From a virus: 23,685 nucleotides of DNA. Position numbers and translations under genes: made by a program. Below, in pieces: positions 6,285-11,723 of this stretch. The notes below the pieces were generated by a model. It did not search any database. It worked only from the letters and a program-made list of their open reading frames with translations, and was not told the DNA's origin. Position 1 is the first letter of the stretch; the number at the start of each line of letters is the position of its first letter. The DNA lies in the IMG/VR virus record IMGVR_UViG_3300043469_001250, positions 1 through 23,685 of that record; one strand, 5' to 3'.

Positions 6285-6812
6285 ATGAGCAAGCACACCA
6301 AGTACAACAAGGCCCCCCACACCGTCGACGTCTCCAGCATCCACGAGGACTACAAGTCCACGCGTCGTGACAGCAACGACGAGGCTCGCTGGGTCGACGG
6401 CTCCAAGTACGGTCGCACCTTCTACATCGAAGGCGTGACCGACAACGGCACCGAATACAACGCCCGCGTCGGCGTCCTCATCCAGACGTGGGAGGACATC
6501 AACGCCGAAGGTCAGTTCGTCCATACGACGAACGTCGTCGTCGAGCGGTTCTTCGACGTCAACGGCTACATCCCGACGCCCGAAGGCCGCGGCATCGGCT
6601 GGAACCCCAGCCAGTTGACCGAGGAAGAACTCAACGCCGAGGACATCGCTCAGGAGCAGGTCAACCTCGAGGTCACCCGCTACCTCAACGCGGTCGAGTA
6701 CTCCGTGCTGTCGACCCCCGACGACGCCCGCCTGCCGTTCGCCACTGGTGCTCGTGCCATCCTCGACGCCATCAAGCGTGCCGCGGTCTACTCGCACCTG
6801 AACCTCCGCTAA
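6285..6812 (+). CDS. Unknown phage protein, 175 aa
   Basis: No family recognised. The start at 6285 follows a C/A-rich leader (AGCAACCACCC...CACC-ATG) with no Shine-Dalgarno. The N-terminus is polar and basic (SKHTKYNKAPHTVD). The middle has alternating strands (YGRTFYIEGVTDNGTEYNAR, VGVLIQTW; TTNVVVERFFDVNGYIP), suggesting a beta-rich domain, followed by an acidic helical C-terminal half (TEEELNAEDIAQEQVNLEVT). It is the first gene of an early-type unit whose motif, promoter and leader lie just upstream. Nearly all codons end in C or G, which may mean high expression. Confidence 0.75.
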   Translation: MSKHTKYNKAPHTVDVSSIHEDYKSTRRDSNDEARWVDGSKYGRTFYIEGVTDNGTEYNARVGVLIQTWEDINAEGQFVHTTNVVVERFFDVNGYIPTPEGRGIGWNPSQLTEEELNAEDIAQEQVNLEVTRYLNAVEYSVLSTPDDARLPFATGARAILDAIKRAAVYSHLNLR

Positions 6813-6831
6813 TCTCCAACCAACCACGAAC

Positions 6832-7077
6832 ATGAACGATATCAACGACCCCCAGTACCACCGCCTGCTGAAGAAGCACGCGGACCTCATCACCCTCGTC
6901 GACGGCACGCTCGGTGCCGCAGGCGACGACCACCTGACCGCCGCCCAGCGTCAGAGCATCGAGACGCAAATCGACGCGGTCGCCGCGGACCTCGCGGCTA
7001 TCGAGTGGGAACACTACGACCGCACCCACCCGCTCGGCGACTACCTCGCCCAGCACAGCAAGGAGGTGACGAAATGA
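6832..7077 (+). CDS. Unknown small helical protein, 81 aa
   Basis: Starts 19 bp after the previous stop, behind a C/A-rich sequence (CCAACCAACCACGAAC-ATG). It is predicted to be all-helical and acidic (QYHRLLKKHADLITLVDGTL; AAQRQSIETQIDAVAADLAA). Its last codons contain the near-perfect Shine-Dalgarno of the next gene. Family not recognised. Confidence 0.7.
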   Translation: MNDINDPQYHRLLKKHADLITLVDGTLGAAGDDHLTAAQRQSIETQIDAVAADLAAIEWEHYDRTHPLGDYLAQHSKEVTK

Positions 7078-7268
7078 GCCTCAACCACATCGGGTGCTTC
7101 TCCATCCTCAGCCAGCCTGAGCGGTGGGACGAGTACGACGACGCCGACCTGCACGTCGTGCTCGAGGCCGTCGCCGCCGAGCCGCACCTGTATCTCACCT
7201 CGGGCCAGACGTGCCGCCACGTCGAAGCCTTGCAAGCCTACCTCGGTCTCGACGAGGGCGACGAATGA
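7074..7268 (+). CDS. Unknown small acidic protein, 64 aa
   Basis: The ATG at 7074 overlaps the upstream stop (ATGA) and has AAGGAGGTGA at 7060-7069, a near-perfect complement of the 16S anti-Shine-Dalgarno, so the start is secure and the host evidently uses such sites. The protein is acidic (RWDEYDDADLHVVLEAVAAE) and ends in DEGDE. Its stop overlaps the next ATG. No known motif. Confidence 0.72.
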   Translation: MSLNHIGCFSILSQPERWDEYDDADLHVVLEAVAAEPHLYLTSGQTCRHVEALQAYLGLDEGDE

Positions 7269-7684
7269 GCGACCACGTCTTCGGCGAGGGCCAGCCGCCC
7301 AGCGACCAGCCCGCCCCTAACACGGGCGGTCAGTGGTCTCGCTACATCCGCCGCCTGCGGCTCGCCAAGTCTCTTGGGGCGACGCGGCACATCTACATCA
7401 GCCGCGTGCCCAGCGTGCTCCGCGAAGTCGTCGTCAGCGTCGAAACGTTCCCCGACAACGAGTGGGTCTACACCCACGTCGAGACATGGAACCGACCGAC
7501 CGCTCTCAACGTCCTCGGCTCGGACATCTTGAACGCATTCGACGCGACCACTACGCACCCCGTCCGTGCCCCGTTACAGACCGTCAGGGACGCCGATGGC
7601 ACCGTGCTCTACCCCAACGTCCCGACGTGGTCCATCGGGGTCCTAGCGGCCCAGTCCACGTATGACACTGCAACCGAACAATAG
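7265..7684 (+). CDS. Unknown protein, 139 aa
   Basis: Starts at the ATG overlapping the preceding TGA. A Pro/Gln/Gly-rich N-terminus (about 1-25) is followed by a basic helix (SRYIRRLRLAKSLGATRH) and a beta-rich part (IYISRVPSVLREVVVSVETF; VYTHVETWN). Family not recognised. The TATGACA motif at 7661-7667 lies within the last codons, so the unit-end motif is read through by this gene. Confidence 0.7.
   Translation: MSDHVFGEGQPPSDQPAPNTGGQWSRYIRRLRLAKSLGATRHIYISRVPSVLREVVVSVETFPDNEWVYTHVETWNRPTALNVLGSDILNAFDATTTHPVRAPLQTVRDADGTVLYPNVPTWSIGVLAAQSTYDTATEQ
7661..7667 (-). promoter_or_regulatory. TGTCATA motif copy 3 (TATGACA on +)
   Basis: Inside the 3' end of the 7265 gene, 17 bases before its stop. 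ATGACA could also serve as a -35 to TCTACT (7686-7691) with an 18-bp spacer, so here the motif may overlap a promoter. Confidence 0.5.
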
Positions 7685-7697
7685 TTCTACTCCCACC

Positions 7698-7726
7698 TTG
7701 ACCTACGCCCTGACACGGGCACATTG
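7698..7726 (+). promoter_or_regulatory. Candidate promoter for the 7774 gene
   Basis: TTGACC (7698-7703) with CACATT or ACATTG about 16-17 bp downstream. A second possibility is ATGACA (7662-7667) with TCTACT (7686-7691). The stretch TTCTACTCCCA at 7685-7695 also occurs at the promoter at 8936. Confidence 0.4.
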
Positions 7727-7742
7727 CACCTCTGCCACTACT

Positions 7743-7760
7743 GGCACCAACAACCCAAAA
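7743..7760 (+). repeat. Leader repeat, copy 1
   Basis: GGCACCAACAACCCAAAA is repeated exactly at 8956-8973. Both copies lie in untranslated leaders within about 30 bases of a start codon, and neither leader contains a Shine-Dalgarno. Confidence 0.75.
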
Positions 7761-7773
7761 TACCAATAAGAAC

Positions 7774-8547
7774 ATGCCTACCATCAACACCATCATCACC
7801 CGCGAAGACGTCAACGTCGCCGACAAGGCGGCGGTCTTCGAGGTCATCCGCGACGCCGTCATCGGCTCGTTCCTCGACGCGTGCCCCTCGGGCGTGACCG
7901 CCGAGGTCCGCGAGTACGACAGCACGACCCTCGGCCTTTCGGGCTGGGAGGTTCGCGTCAACGTGTCCAAGGCCCTCGCCGAAGTCGTCGCCCGTCACGA
8001 GGGTCTGAACGCCATCGGTGCTGGCGTGCACAGCAACGCGGCGTACGGCGTCCAGCGTGAGGTCGTTCGCGGCTACGGCGAAGACATCCAGTTGGCCTTC
8101 GTTCGCCTCGTGCCGAGCCGCGGCTACGGCAACGCCCCGACGACCTACGACCTCGCCGTGACCGTCAACGCTCTCGCCGTCGGTTCCGACGACCGCAACC
8201 AGCACGTCTCGACGACCGAGGACAAGGCGTTCACCGCCCGCACCATCCGCGTCGCGAACATCAGGGCCGCGGCGAAGAAGCAGGGCACCGCTATCTACGA
8301 CGCCCTGCTCGACGCTCAGGTCCGCATTGCTCACCTCGAGCAGACCGCGACCCAGACCATCGCCCACCGCACCGCGACCGCCGAAATTAAGGCCGCGGTC
8401 AAGGCGGACCATGGCATCAACGTCGAGTGGTCCAACCGCCACGACGCGACGACGGGCACCCTGTCGTTCCCGTACCTGACGCCCGCTGACGCCCTCCGCA
8501 TCCTCGAGGCGGTCAAGGCCCTGCCCAACCCCGCCTCTGCCCGCTAA
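7774..8547 (+). CDS. Unknown protein, 257 aa
   Basis: Starts after the C/A-rich repeated leader. The N-terminal 100 residues mix helices and strands (DKAAVFEVIRDAVIGSFLDA; WEVRVNVSKALAEVVARHEG). A long helical stretch (about 165-205, including AIYDALLDAQVRIAHLEQTA) may be a coiled coil, and the end is Pro/Ala-rich. No known family or catalytic motif was recognised. Codon choice is strongly C/G-ending. The stop is embedded in a 6-bp hairpin (8540-8558). Confidence 0.73.
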   Translation: MPTINTIITREDVNVADKAAVFEVIRDAVIGSFLDACPSGVTAEVREYDSTTLGLSGWEVRVNVSKALAEVVARHEGLNAIGAGVHSNAAYGVQREVVRGYGEDIQLAFVRLVPSRGYGNAPTTYDLAVTVNALAVGSDDRNQHVSTTEDKAFTARTIRVANIRAAAKKQGTAIYDALLDAQVRIAHLEQTATQTIAHRTATAEIKAAVKADHGINVEWSNRHDATTGTLSFPYLTPADALRILEAVKALPNPASAR

Positions 8548-8558
8548 GGGCAAGCGGG
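8540..8558 (+). terminator. Hairpin at the 7774 gene stop, no T tract
   Basis: CCCGCT (8540-8545), 7-nt loop, AGCGGG (8553-8558), overlapping the stop codon. It is followed by ACCCCTTCC rather than a T run, so it is more likely an attenuator or RNA-stabilising stem than a full terminator. Confidence 0.3.
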
Positions 8559-8566
8559 ACCCCTTC

Positions 8567-8579
8567 CATCCAACAACCA
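8567..8579 (+). repeat. Leader motif CATCCAACAACCA, copy 1
   Basis: CATCCAACAACCA precedes the 8590 start and recurs exactly at 11695-11707 before the 11724 start. The shorter TCCAACAACCA precedes the 3676 start. No Shine-Dalgarno is present at these sites. Confidence 0.65.
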
Positions 8580-8589
8580 GAACAAGACC

Positions 8590-8889
8590 ATGAGCGACAT
8601 CAAGACCAGCCGCGTGACGTACACGAAGTACGGCACCACCATCACGACCAAGTTCCTCTCCGCCACGGGGAGCCGCGGTCCCCGCATCAAGGCCAGCATC
8701 GTCGGCGTCGACTACCCGTCGCGGACCACGGGCTGGGACTACGAACTGGGCCTAGGCTCCCACGGCAAGGCCGCTCAGGCCCTCGCCGAGGCTTGGTCCA
8801 ACGGCCTGTGCAAGGGTGCCGATATCCGCCTCATCGGCGGCATCGTCGCCGACGGGGTTTACGCATGGCACGTGGTGTTCGAGGGCTAA
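8590..8889 (+). CDS. Small conserved-type phage protein, 99 aa
   Basis: Residues 20-75 (SATGSRGPRIKASIVGVDYP, later WDYELGLGSHGKAAQALAEA, then W) recall a widespread family of small phage proteins with a TxxxGxRIxA segment followed by a strand and a helix containing H-x-x-A-A-x-A-L-A. Their function is unknown. It starts after a CATCCAACAACCA leader. The final codons GAG-GGC-TAA form the 5' arm of the terminator at 8881-8911. The family link is from memory of the pattern and is not certain. Confidence 0.72.
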   Translation: MSDIKTSRVTYTKYGTTITTKFLSATGSRGPRIKASIVGVDYPSRTTGWDYELGLGSHGKAAQALAEAWSNGLCKGADIRLIGGIVADGVYAWHVVFEG

Positions 8890-8911
8890 TTGTCATAGCC
8901 CTCCTTTTTTT
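8881..8911 (+). terminator. Intrinsic terminator containing a TGTCATA motif
   Basis: GAGGGCTA (8881-8888), 7-nt loop, TAGCCCTC (8896-8903), then C and seven T (8905-8911). The 8-bp perfect stem and T tract make a strong Rho-independent terminator for the 8590 gene; the 5' arm includes the stop codon. Confidence 0.85.
8891..8897 (+). promoter_or_regulatory. TGTCATA motif copy 4
   Basis: The motif lies in the loop and first two bases of the 3' arm of the terminator at 8881-8911. It is the only early-unit copy in the + orientation. Confidence 0.5.
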
Positions 8912-8912
8912 G

Positions 8913-8941
8913 TTGTACGACCATAGAACTTCCCTTCTACT
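8913..8941 (+). promoter_or_regulatory. Sigma70-like promoter for the 8980 gene
   Basis: TTGTAC (8913-8918), 17-bp spacer, TCTACT (8936-8941), directly after the terminator. The -10 type (TCTAYT) is shared with the promoter at 11646-11674. Confidence 0.6.
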
Positions 8942-8955
8942 CCCAATCGCCATCA

Positions 8956-8973
8956 GGCACCAACAACCCAAAA
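8956..8973 (+). repeat. Leader repeat, copy 2
   Basis: Exact second copy of GGCACCAACAACCCAAAA (first at 7743-7760), ending 6 bases before the ATG at 8980. Confidence 0.75.
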
Positions 8974-8979
8974 AACACC

Positions 8980-9987
8980 ATGAGCAACAACACCACCATC
9001 ACCGTCACGAACGTCACCGCCGACCTCGTGCTCACCCTCAAGCCCAAGCAGTTCTGGGACCTCGCGAGCGACGTGCTCACCGCGGTCGCCCCGCTCCTGC
9101 GGGCCAAGGCCAAGGAGTGCGAGGCCGTCTACCGTGCCGCTCAGGACGCTGGCAAGGCTTCCTACGGCTCCGACGCCTACGCTCAGTGGGACCTCGCGTG
9201 CAAGTGCCGCGACTGGGCCGAGAAGGCCGAGCGTCTGCCGAAGAAGCGTATCGAGGACGCCGCCAAGGCCGAGCGTGCCAAGGCCAAGGCCAACAAGGCC
9301 AAGAGCGACAAGGAGCACGTCCGCCTCGTGACGCCTGAGTCCGTGCTCATCCGCGAATCGCTCGAGGTCTGCCGCAAGCACATCGCCGACTCGCACTTCG
9401 CCCGTGGCAAGGTCGCCCTCGCCCACTGGACCAAACTGCTCGTCGAGTTCATCGCCGCCAACCCGTCGTCGACGAAGACCGTCGAGGTCGGCACCAAGGG
9501 CGAGACCTACACCTACGCCGTCGGCAAGTCCTACTACGACTTCAGCCGCCAGTTCCGTGGCGAGCGTGGCCCCCGCGAGGAACTCCTGCTCGTGAAGGAA
9601 GAGAACACCTTCTCGCACCAGACGCCCGTCGCCAACCGCACGCTCAAGGCCGCTCACGTCGCCGAGCGTACGCTCCGTGCCGAGGCCGAGCAGTACGCCG
9701 ACTTCGTCATCGCCACGTACGCCTACCGCGTCGCCGAACGTACCGTCGCCCGCCACTACGCCGCCGTCGGAAAGAAGTACGCCAAGGTCACCGCCGCCAA
9801 GTCGGATAACGACCAAGTCTGGGACGGTGCCGTCATCACGGTCAGCGTCGGCGAGCACACCTACCAGTTCCGCACGACCTGCATCCTGAACTACAGCGTC
9901 TACGGCAAGCCGTTCAACCAGTGGCCCACCCGCGAGATTGCCTCGAGCCACGAGGACGAGACCACCCTCGAGAAGTGGTCCGCCTAA
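8980..9987 (+). CDS. Unknown protein, 335 aa, with FNQWP-type C-terminus
   Basis: The N-terminal third is helical. A Lys/Ala-rich charged segment (about 88-112, KRIEDAAKAERAKAKANKAK) may be a coiled coil or flexible arm. The C-terminal part (AEQYADFVIATYAYRVAERT, then VITVSVGEHTYQFRTTCILN and YSVYGKPFNQWPTRE) resembles the end of several large-phage proteins that finish with a strand and a G-x-x-F-x-Q-W-P motif; their function is not known to me. It has its own promoter and C/A-rich leader, and codons end almost only in C or G. A long open frame on the opposite strand is a by-product of this bias. Confidence 0.75.
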   Translation: MSNNTTITVTNVTADLVLTLKPKQFWDLASDVLTAVAPLLRAKAKECEAVYRAAQDAGKASYGSDAYAQWDLACKCRDWAEKAERLPKKRIEDAAKAERAKAKANKAKSDKEHVRLVTPESVLIRESLEVCRKHIADSHFARGKVALAHWTKLLVEFIAANPSSTKTVEVGTKGETYTYAVGKSYYDFSRQFRGERGPREELLLVKEENTFSHQTPVANRTLKAAHVAERTLRAEAEQYADFVIATYAYRVAERTVARHYAAVGKKYAKVTAAKSDNDQVWDGAVITVSVGEHTYQFRTTCILNYSVYGKPFNQWPTREIASSHEDETTLEKWSA

Positions 9988-10010
9988 TCACCCCGAACCA
10001 GACCACGACC

Positions 10011-10304
10011 ATGGAAGCCGAACCCATCCACGCCCCCGCCGCCATCGCCGCCCTCACGGCGGCGGTGCACGCGGCAATCACCGACGAACTGGTCGCCCAC
10101 CGCGTGGGCACCATCGCCGCCCAGCAGGACGCCCGCCAAGCCCTCTGGAACGCCCGCCACGCCCTCGAGGTCGCCCACCTCGAGAATCGGGTCCAGCACC
10201 TGAACCAGCGGGCCTTGGCGAGCGGCTACGCCTGCGACGTCGACGACGCGGTCGACGCCGAGCACCGCCTCGCGGCCCTGAAGGCCAGCGGCCCCCGCAC
10301 CTGA
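10011..10304 (+). CDS. Unknown Ala-rich helical protein, 97 aa
   Basis: Starts 24 bases after the previous stop behind a C/A-rich, SD-less sequence (GAACCAGACCACGACC-ATG). The protein is Ala-, His- and Gln-rich and predicted to be two long helices (AAIAALTAAVHAAITDELVA; ALEVAHLENRVQHLNQRALA), consistent with a coiled-coil or helical bundle. No family recognised. A large inverted repeat starts shortly after its stop. Confidence 0.65.
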   Translation: MEAEPIHAPAAIAALTAAVHAAITDELVAHRVGTIAAQQDARQALWNARHALEVAHLENRVQHLNQRALASGYACDVDDAVDAEHRLAALKASGPRT

Positions 10305-10310
10305 GACCTT

Positions 10311-10374
10311 GCCGCCCTGCACACCACGCCCCCAACCTGCCGAGCATACTCGAGGCGGTGGACAGCAGGGCGGC
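10311..10374 (+). repeat. 10-bp perfect inverted repeat with 44-nt loop
   Basis: GCCGCCCTGC (10311-10320) and GCAGGGCGGC (10365-10374). As RNA this would give a very stable stem at the end of the 10011 transcript. There is no T tract, so it is probably a 3'-end stabiliser, a pause site or part of a small RNA. Confidence 0.6.
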
Positions 10375-10385
10375 TCCTCTGGACC

Positions 10386-10392
10386 TATGACA
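10386..10392 (-). promoter_or_regulatory. TGTCATA motif copy 5 (TATGACA on +)
   Basis: TATGACAC lies between the large inverted repeat and the GAAA-loop hairpin, 30 bp before a consensus -35 box. Confidence 0.5.
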
Positions 10393-10395
10393 CTG

Positions 10396-10415
10396 GGCCT
10401 CACGAAAGTGGGGCC
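10396..10415 (+). terminator. GAAA-tetraloop hairpin before the 10479 unit
   Basis: GGCCTCAC (10396-10403), GAAA, GTGGGGCC (10408-10415); the one mismatch is a U-G wobble in RNA. It is followed by TTGGTGTTG, which is only moderately T-rich. It is a weak terminator or a structured insulator, related in sequence to the hairpin at 874-888. Confidence 0.5.
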
Positions 10416-10421
10416 TTGGTG

Positions 10422-10450
10422 TTGACAGGGGGTAGCACACCTGTTCCACT
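10422..10450 (+). promoter_or_regulatory. Promoter for the 10479 gene
   Basis: Perfect -35 TTGACA (10422-10427), 17-bp spacer, TCCACT (10445-10450). The sequence ACACCTGTTC across the spacer and -10 edge is shared with the promoter at 11646-11674. Confidence 0.55.
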
Positions 10451-10478
10451 GGAGCCTCACCCAGCAACCCATACGACC

Positions 10479-11585
10479 ATGAGCACCATCCACAATCCCT
10501 CCCAGTTCAACCCCGAGCACTACGACGTCGTCGACTACATCGACGCGGGCGAAATCGCTTCCATCTGGTCTGGCTACAACAGCCTCGCCCAGTCCAACCG
10601 CGAAGCGGGATGCCCCGAGTTCAACGCCGCCGCGTACGCCAAGGCTCAGGCCGACGAGAAGGCCGTCCGCGACACGTACGAGAAGTACTTCGGCGTCCGC
10701 TCCTGCCCCACGCAGTGCCAGCACTGCGGCACGGGCCGTGCCCGCTACTTCGCCGTCGCGTTCCACAAGCCGACCAACACGCACATCGCCGTCGGTCACA
10801 TCTGTGCCGACCACCGCCTCGGCCTCAGCGTCGACGAGTACCGCTTCGACCGCCTGAAGGAACGTGCCGCCGCTATCCGCACCGAGCAGAAGCGTGACCT
10901 CGCCCTCGCCAAGTTGGCTGAGTCCGACGCCGAACTCGCCGACGCCTTCGACGCCGCGAACTTCGACGCCCGCCACGAGGCCACCGCCATCGCCCGCGAG
11001 CAGGCCGCTCTCGGTCTCACCGCCGAATCCACCGACGCCGAACGCAACGCCGTCGCCGCCGCCGTCATCCGCGGCATCCAGTTGCTCGGCTCCATCTCCG
11101 CGACCGCCCGCCGCTACGACTACGTCGTCAGCGACAAACAGCGTGCCGTGCTCCTCAGCGGCCTCGACAAGAGCCGCCAGTTCGCCGCCGCGAACCTCGA
11201 GCGTGTCCGCACCGACGCCGCCCTGAAGGCCAACCTCGGCAACATCGCCGCCCTCGAAGGCCGCGTGACCCTCAAGGGCCGCGTCGCCTCCCTCAAGCAC
11301 ATCTCGAACGACTACGGCACCGTCACCAAGTACCTCGTGGTGCTCGAGGACGGTCGCAAGACGTTCGGCTCCCTGCCCGCCGACATCAGCGTCACCTACA
11401 GCCTGTCCGCCGAAGGCCACCTCCAGCAGTCGTGGAACCCAGTCGACGTCGGCTCCCTCGTGGAGTTCGTCGCCACGGTCGAGCAGAGCGACCGCGACCC
11501 CCTGTTCTACTTCCACTCCCGCCCCGTCATCACGAAGGCCCTCAAGGCCCTCCACAAGGCCCAGCAGGCGGGCAAGGTCGGCTGA
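10479..11585 (+). CDS. Zinc-finger plus OB-like domain phage protein, 368 aa
   Basis: Started at the ATG after CCAGCAACCCATACGACC. Residues about 75-115 contain a probable zinc site: CPTQCQHCGTGRARY, then HIAVGHICADH. The middle (about 130-260) is a long Ala/Glu/Arg-rich helical region. Near residues 265-320 a strand-rich segment (LEGRVTLKGRVASLKHISND, then GTVTKYLVVLEDGRKTFGSL, PADI) resembles an OB-type module found near the C-terminus of similar zinc-containing proteins in large phages. This suggests nucleic-acid binding, but no enzyme motif is seen. Single-gene unit with its own promoter. Confidence 0.75.
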   Translation: MSTIHNPSQFNPEHYDVVDYIDAGEIASIWSGYNSLAQSNREAGCPEFNAAAYAKAQADEKAVRDTYEKYFGVRSCPTQCQHCGTGRARYFAVAFHKPTNTHIAVGHICADHRLGLSVDEYRFDRLKERAAAIRTEQKRDLALAKLAESDAELADAFDAANFDARHEATAIAREQAALGLTAESTDAERNAVAAAVIRGIQLLGSISATARRYDYVVSDKQRAVLLSGLDKSRQFAAANLERVRTDAALKANLGNIAALEGRVTLKGRVASLKHISNDYGTVTKYLVVLEDGRKTFGSLPADISVTYSLSAEGHLQQSWNPVDVGSLVEFVATVEQSDRDPLFYFHSRPVITKALKALHKAQQAGKVG

Positions 11586-11599
11586 CCCCTCAGGTCACC

Positions 11600-11643
11600 C
11601 CTCAGGCCCTATGACACGTGACCGTGAAATAGATGGCCTGAGG
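11600..11643 (+). repeat. 9-bp inverted repeat enclosing a TATGACA motif
   Basis: CCTCAGGCC (11600-11608) and GGCCTGAGG (11635-11643) with a 26-nt loop that contains TATGACAC. An overlapping direct repeat, ACCCCTCAGG, is at 11585-11594 and 11597-11606. It lies between the end of the 10479 gene and the next promoter. Confidence 0.6.
11610..11616 (-). promoter_or_regulatory. TGTCATA motif copy 6 (TATGACA on +)
   Basis: Located in the loop of the inverted repeat at 11600-11643, about 30 bp before a -35 box. Confidence 0.5.
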
Positions 11644-11645
11644 AC

Positions 11646-11674
11646 TTGACCACCACTCGAACACCTGTTCTATT
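11646..11674 (+). promoter_or_regulatory. Promoter for the 11724 gene
   Basis: TTGACC (11646-11651), 17-bp spacer, TCTATT (11669-11674), with TG one base upstream of the -10 as in extended -10 promoters. This is one of the clearest promoters of the early set. Confidence 0.6.
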
Positions 11675-11694
11675 CACCTCGTCGCCCTGAGCGG

Positions 11695-11707
11695 CATCCA
11701 ACAACCA
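11695..11707 (+). repeat. Leader motif CATCCAACAACCA, copy 2
   Basis: Identical to 8567-8579; lies 16 bases ahead of the ATG at 11724, with no Shine-Dalgarno in between. Confidence 0.65.
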
Positions 11708-11723
11708 AACCATACCAAACACC

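Noticed and set aside
8953-9951. Long leftward open frame opposite the 8980 gene
   Set aside because: It mirrors the C/G-ending codon bias of the rightward gene, has a Gly/Val/Leu-rich low-complexity product, and matches no known pattern.
9984-11555. 523-codon leftward open frame
   Set aside because: It spans several rightward genes, promoters and hairpins. The product is Val/Gly/Glu-rich and looks like a shadow of biased codons.
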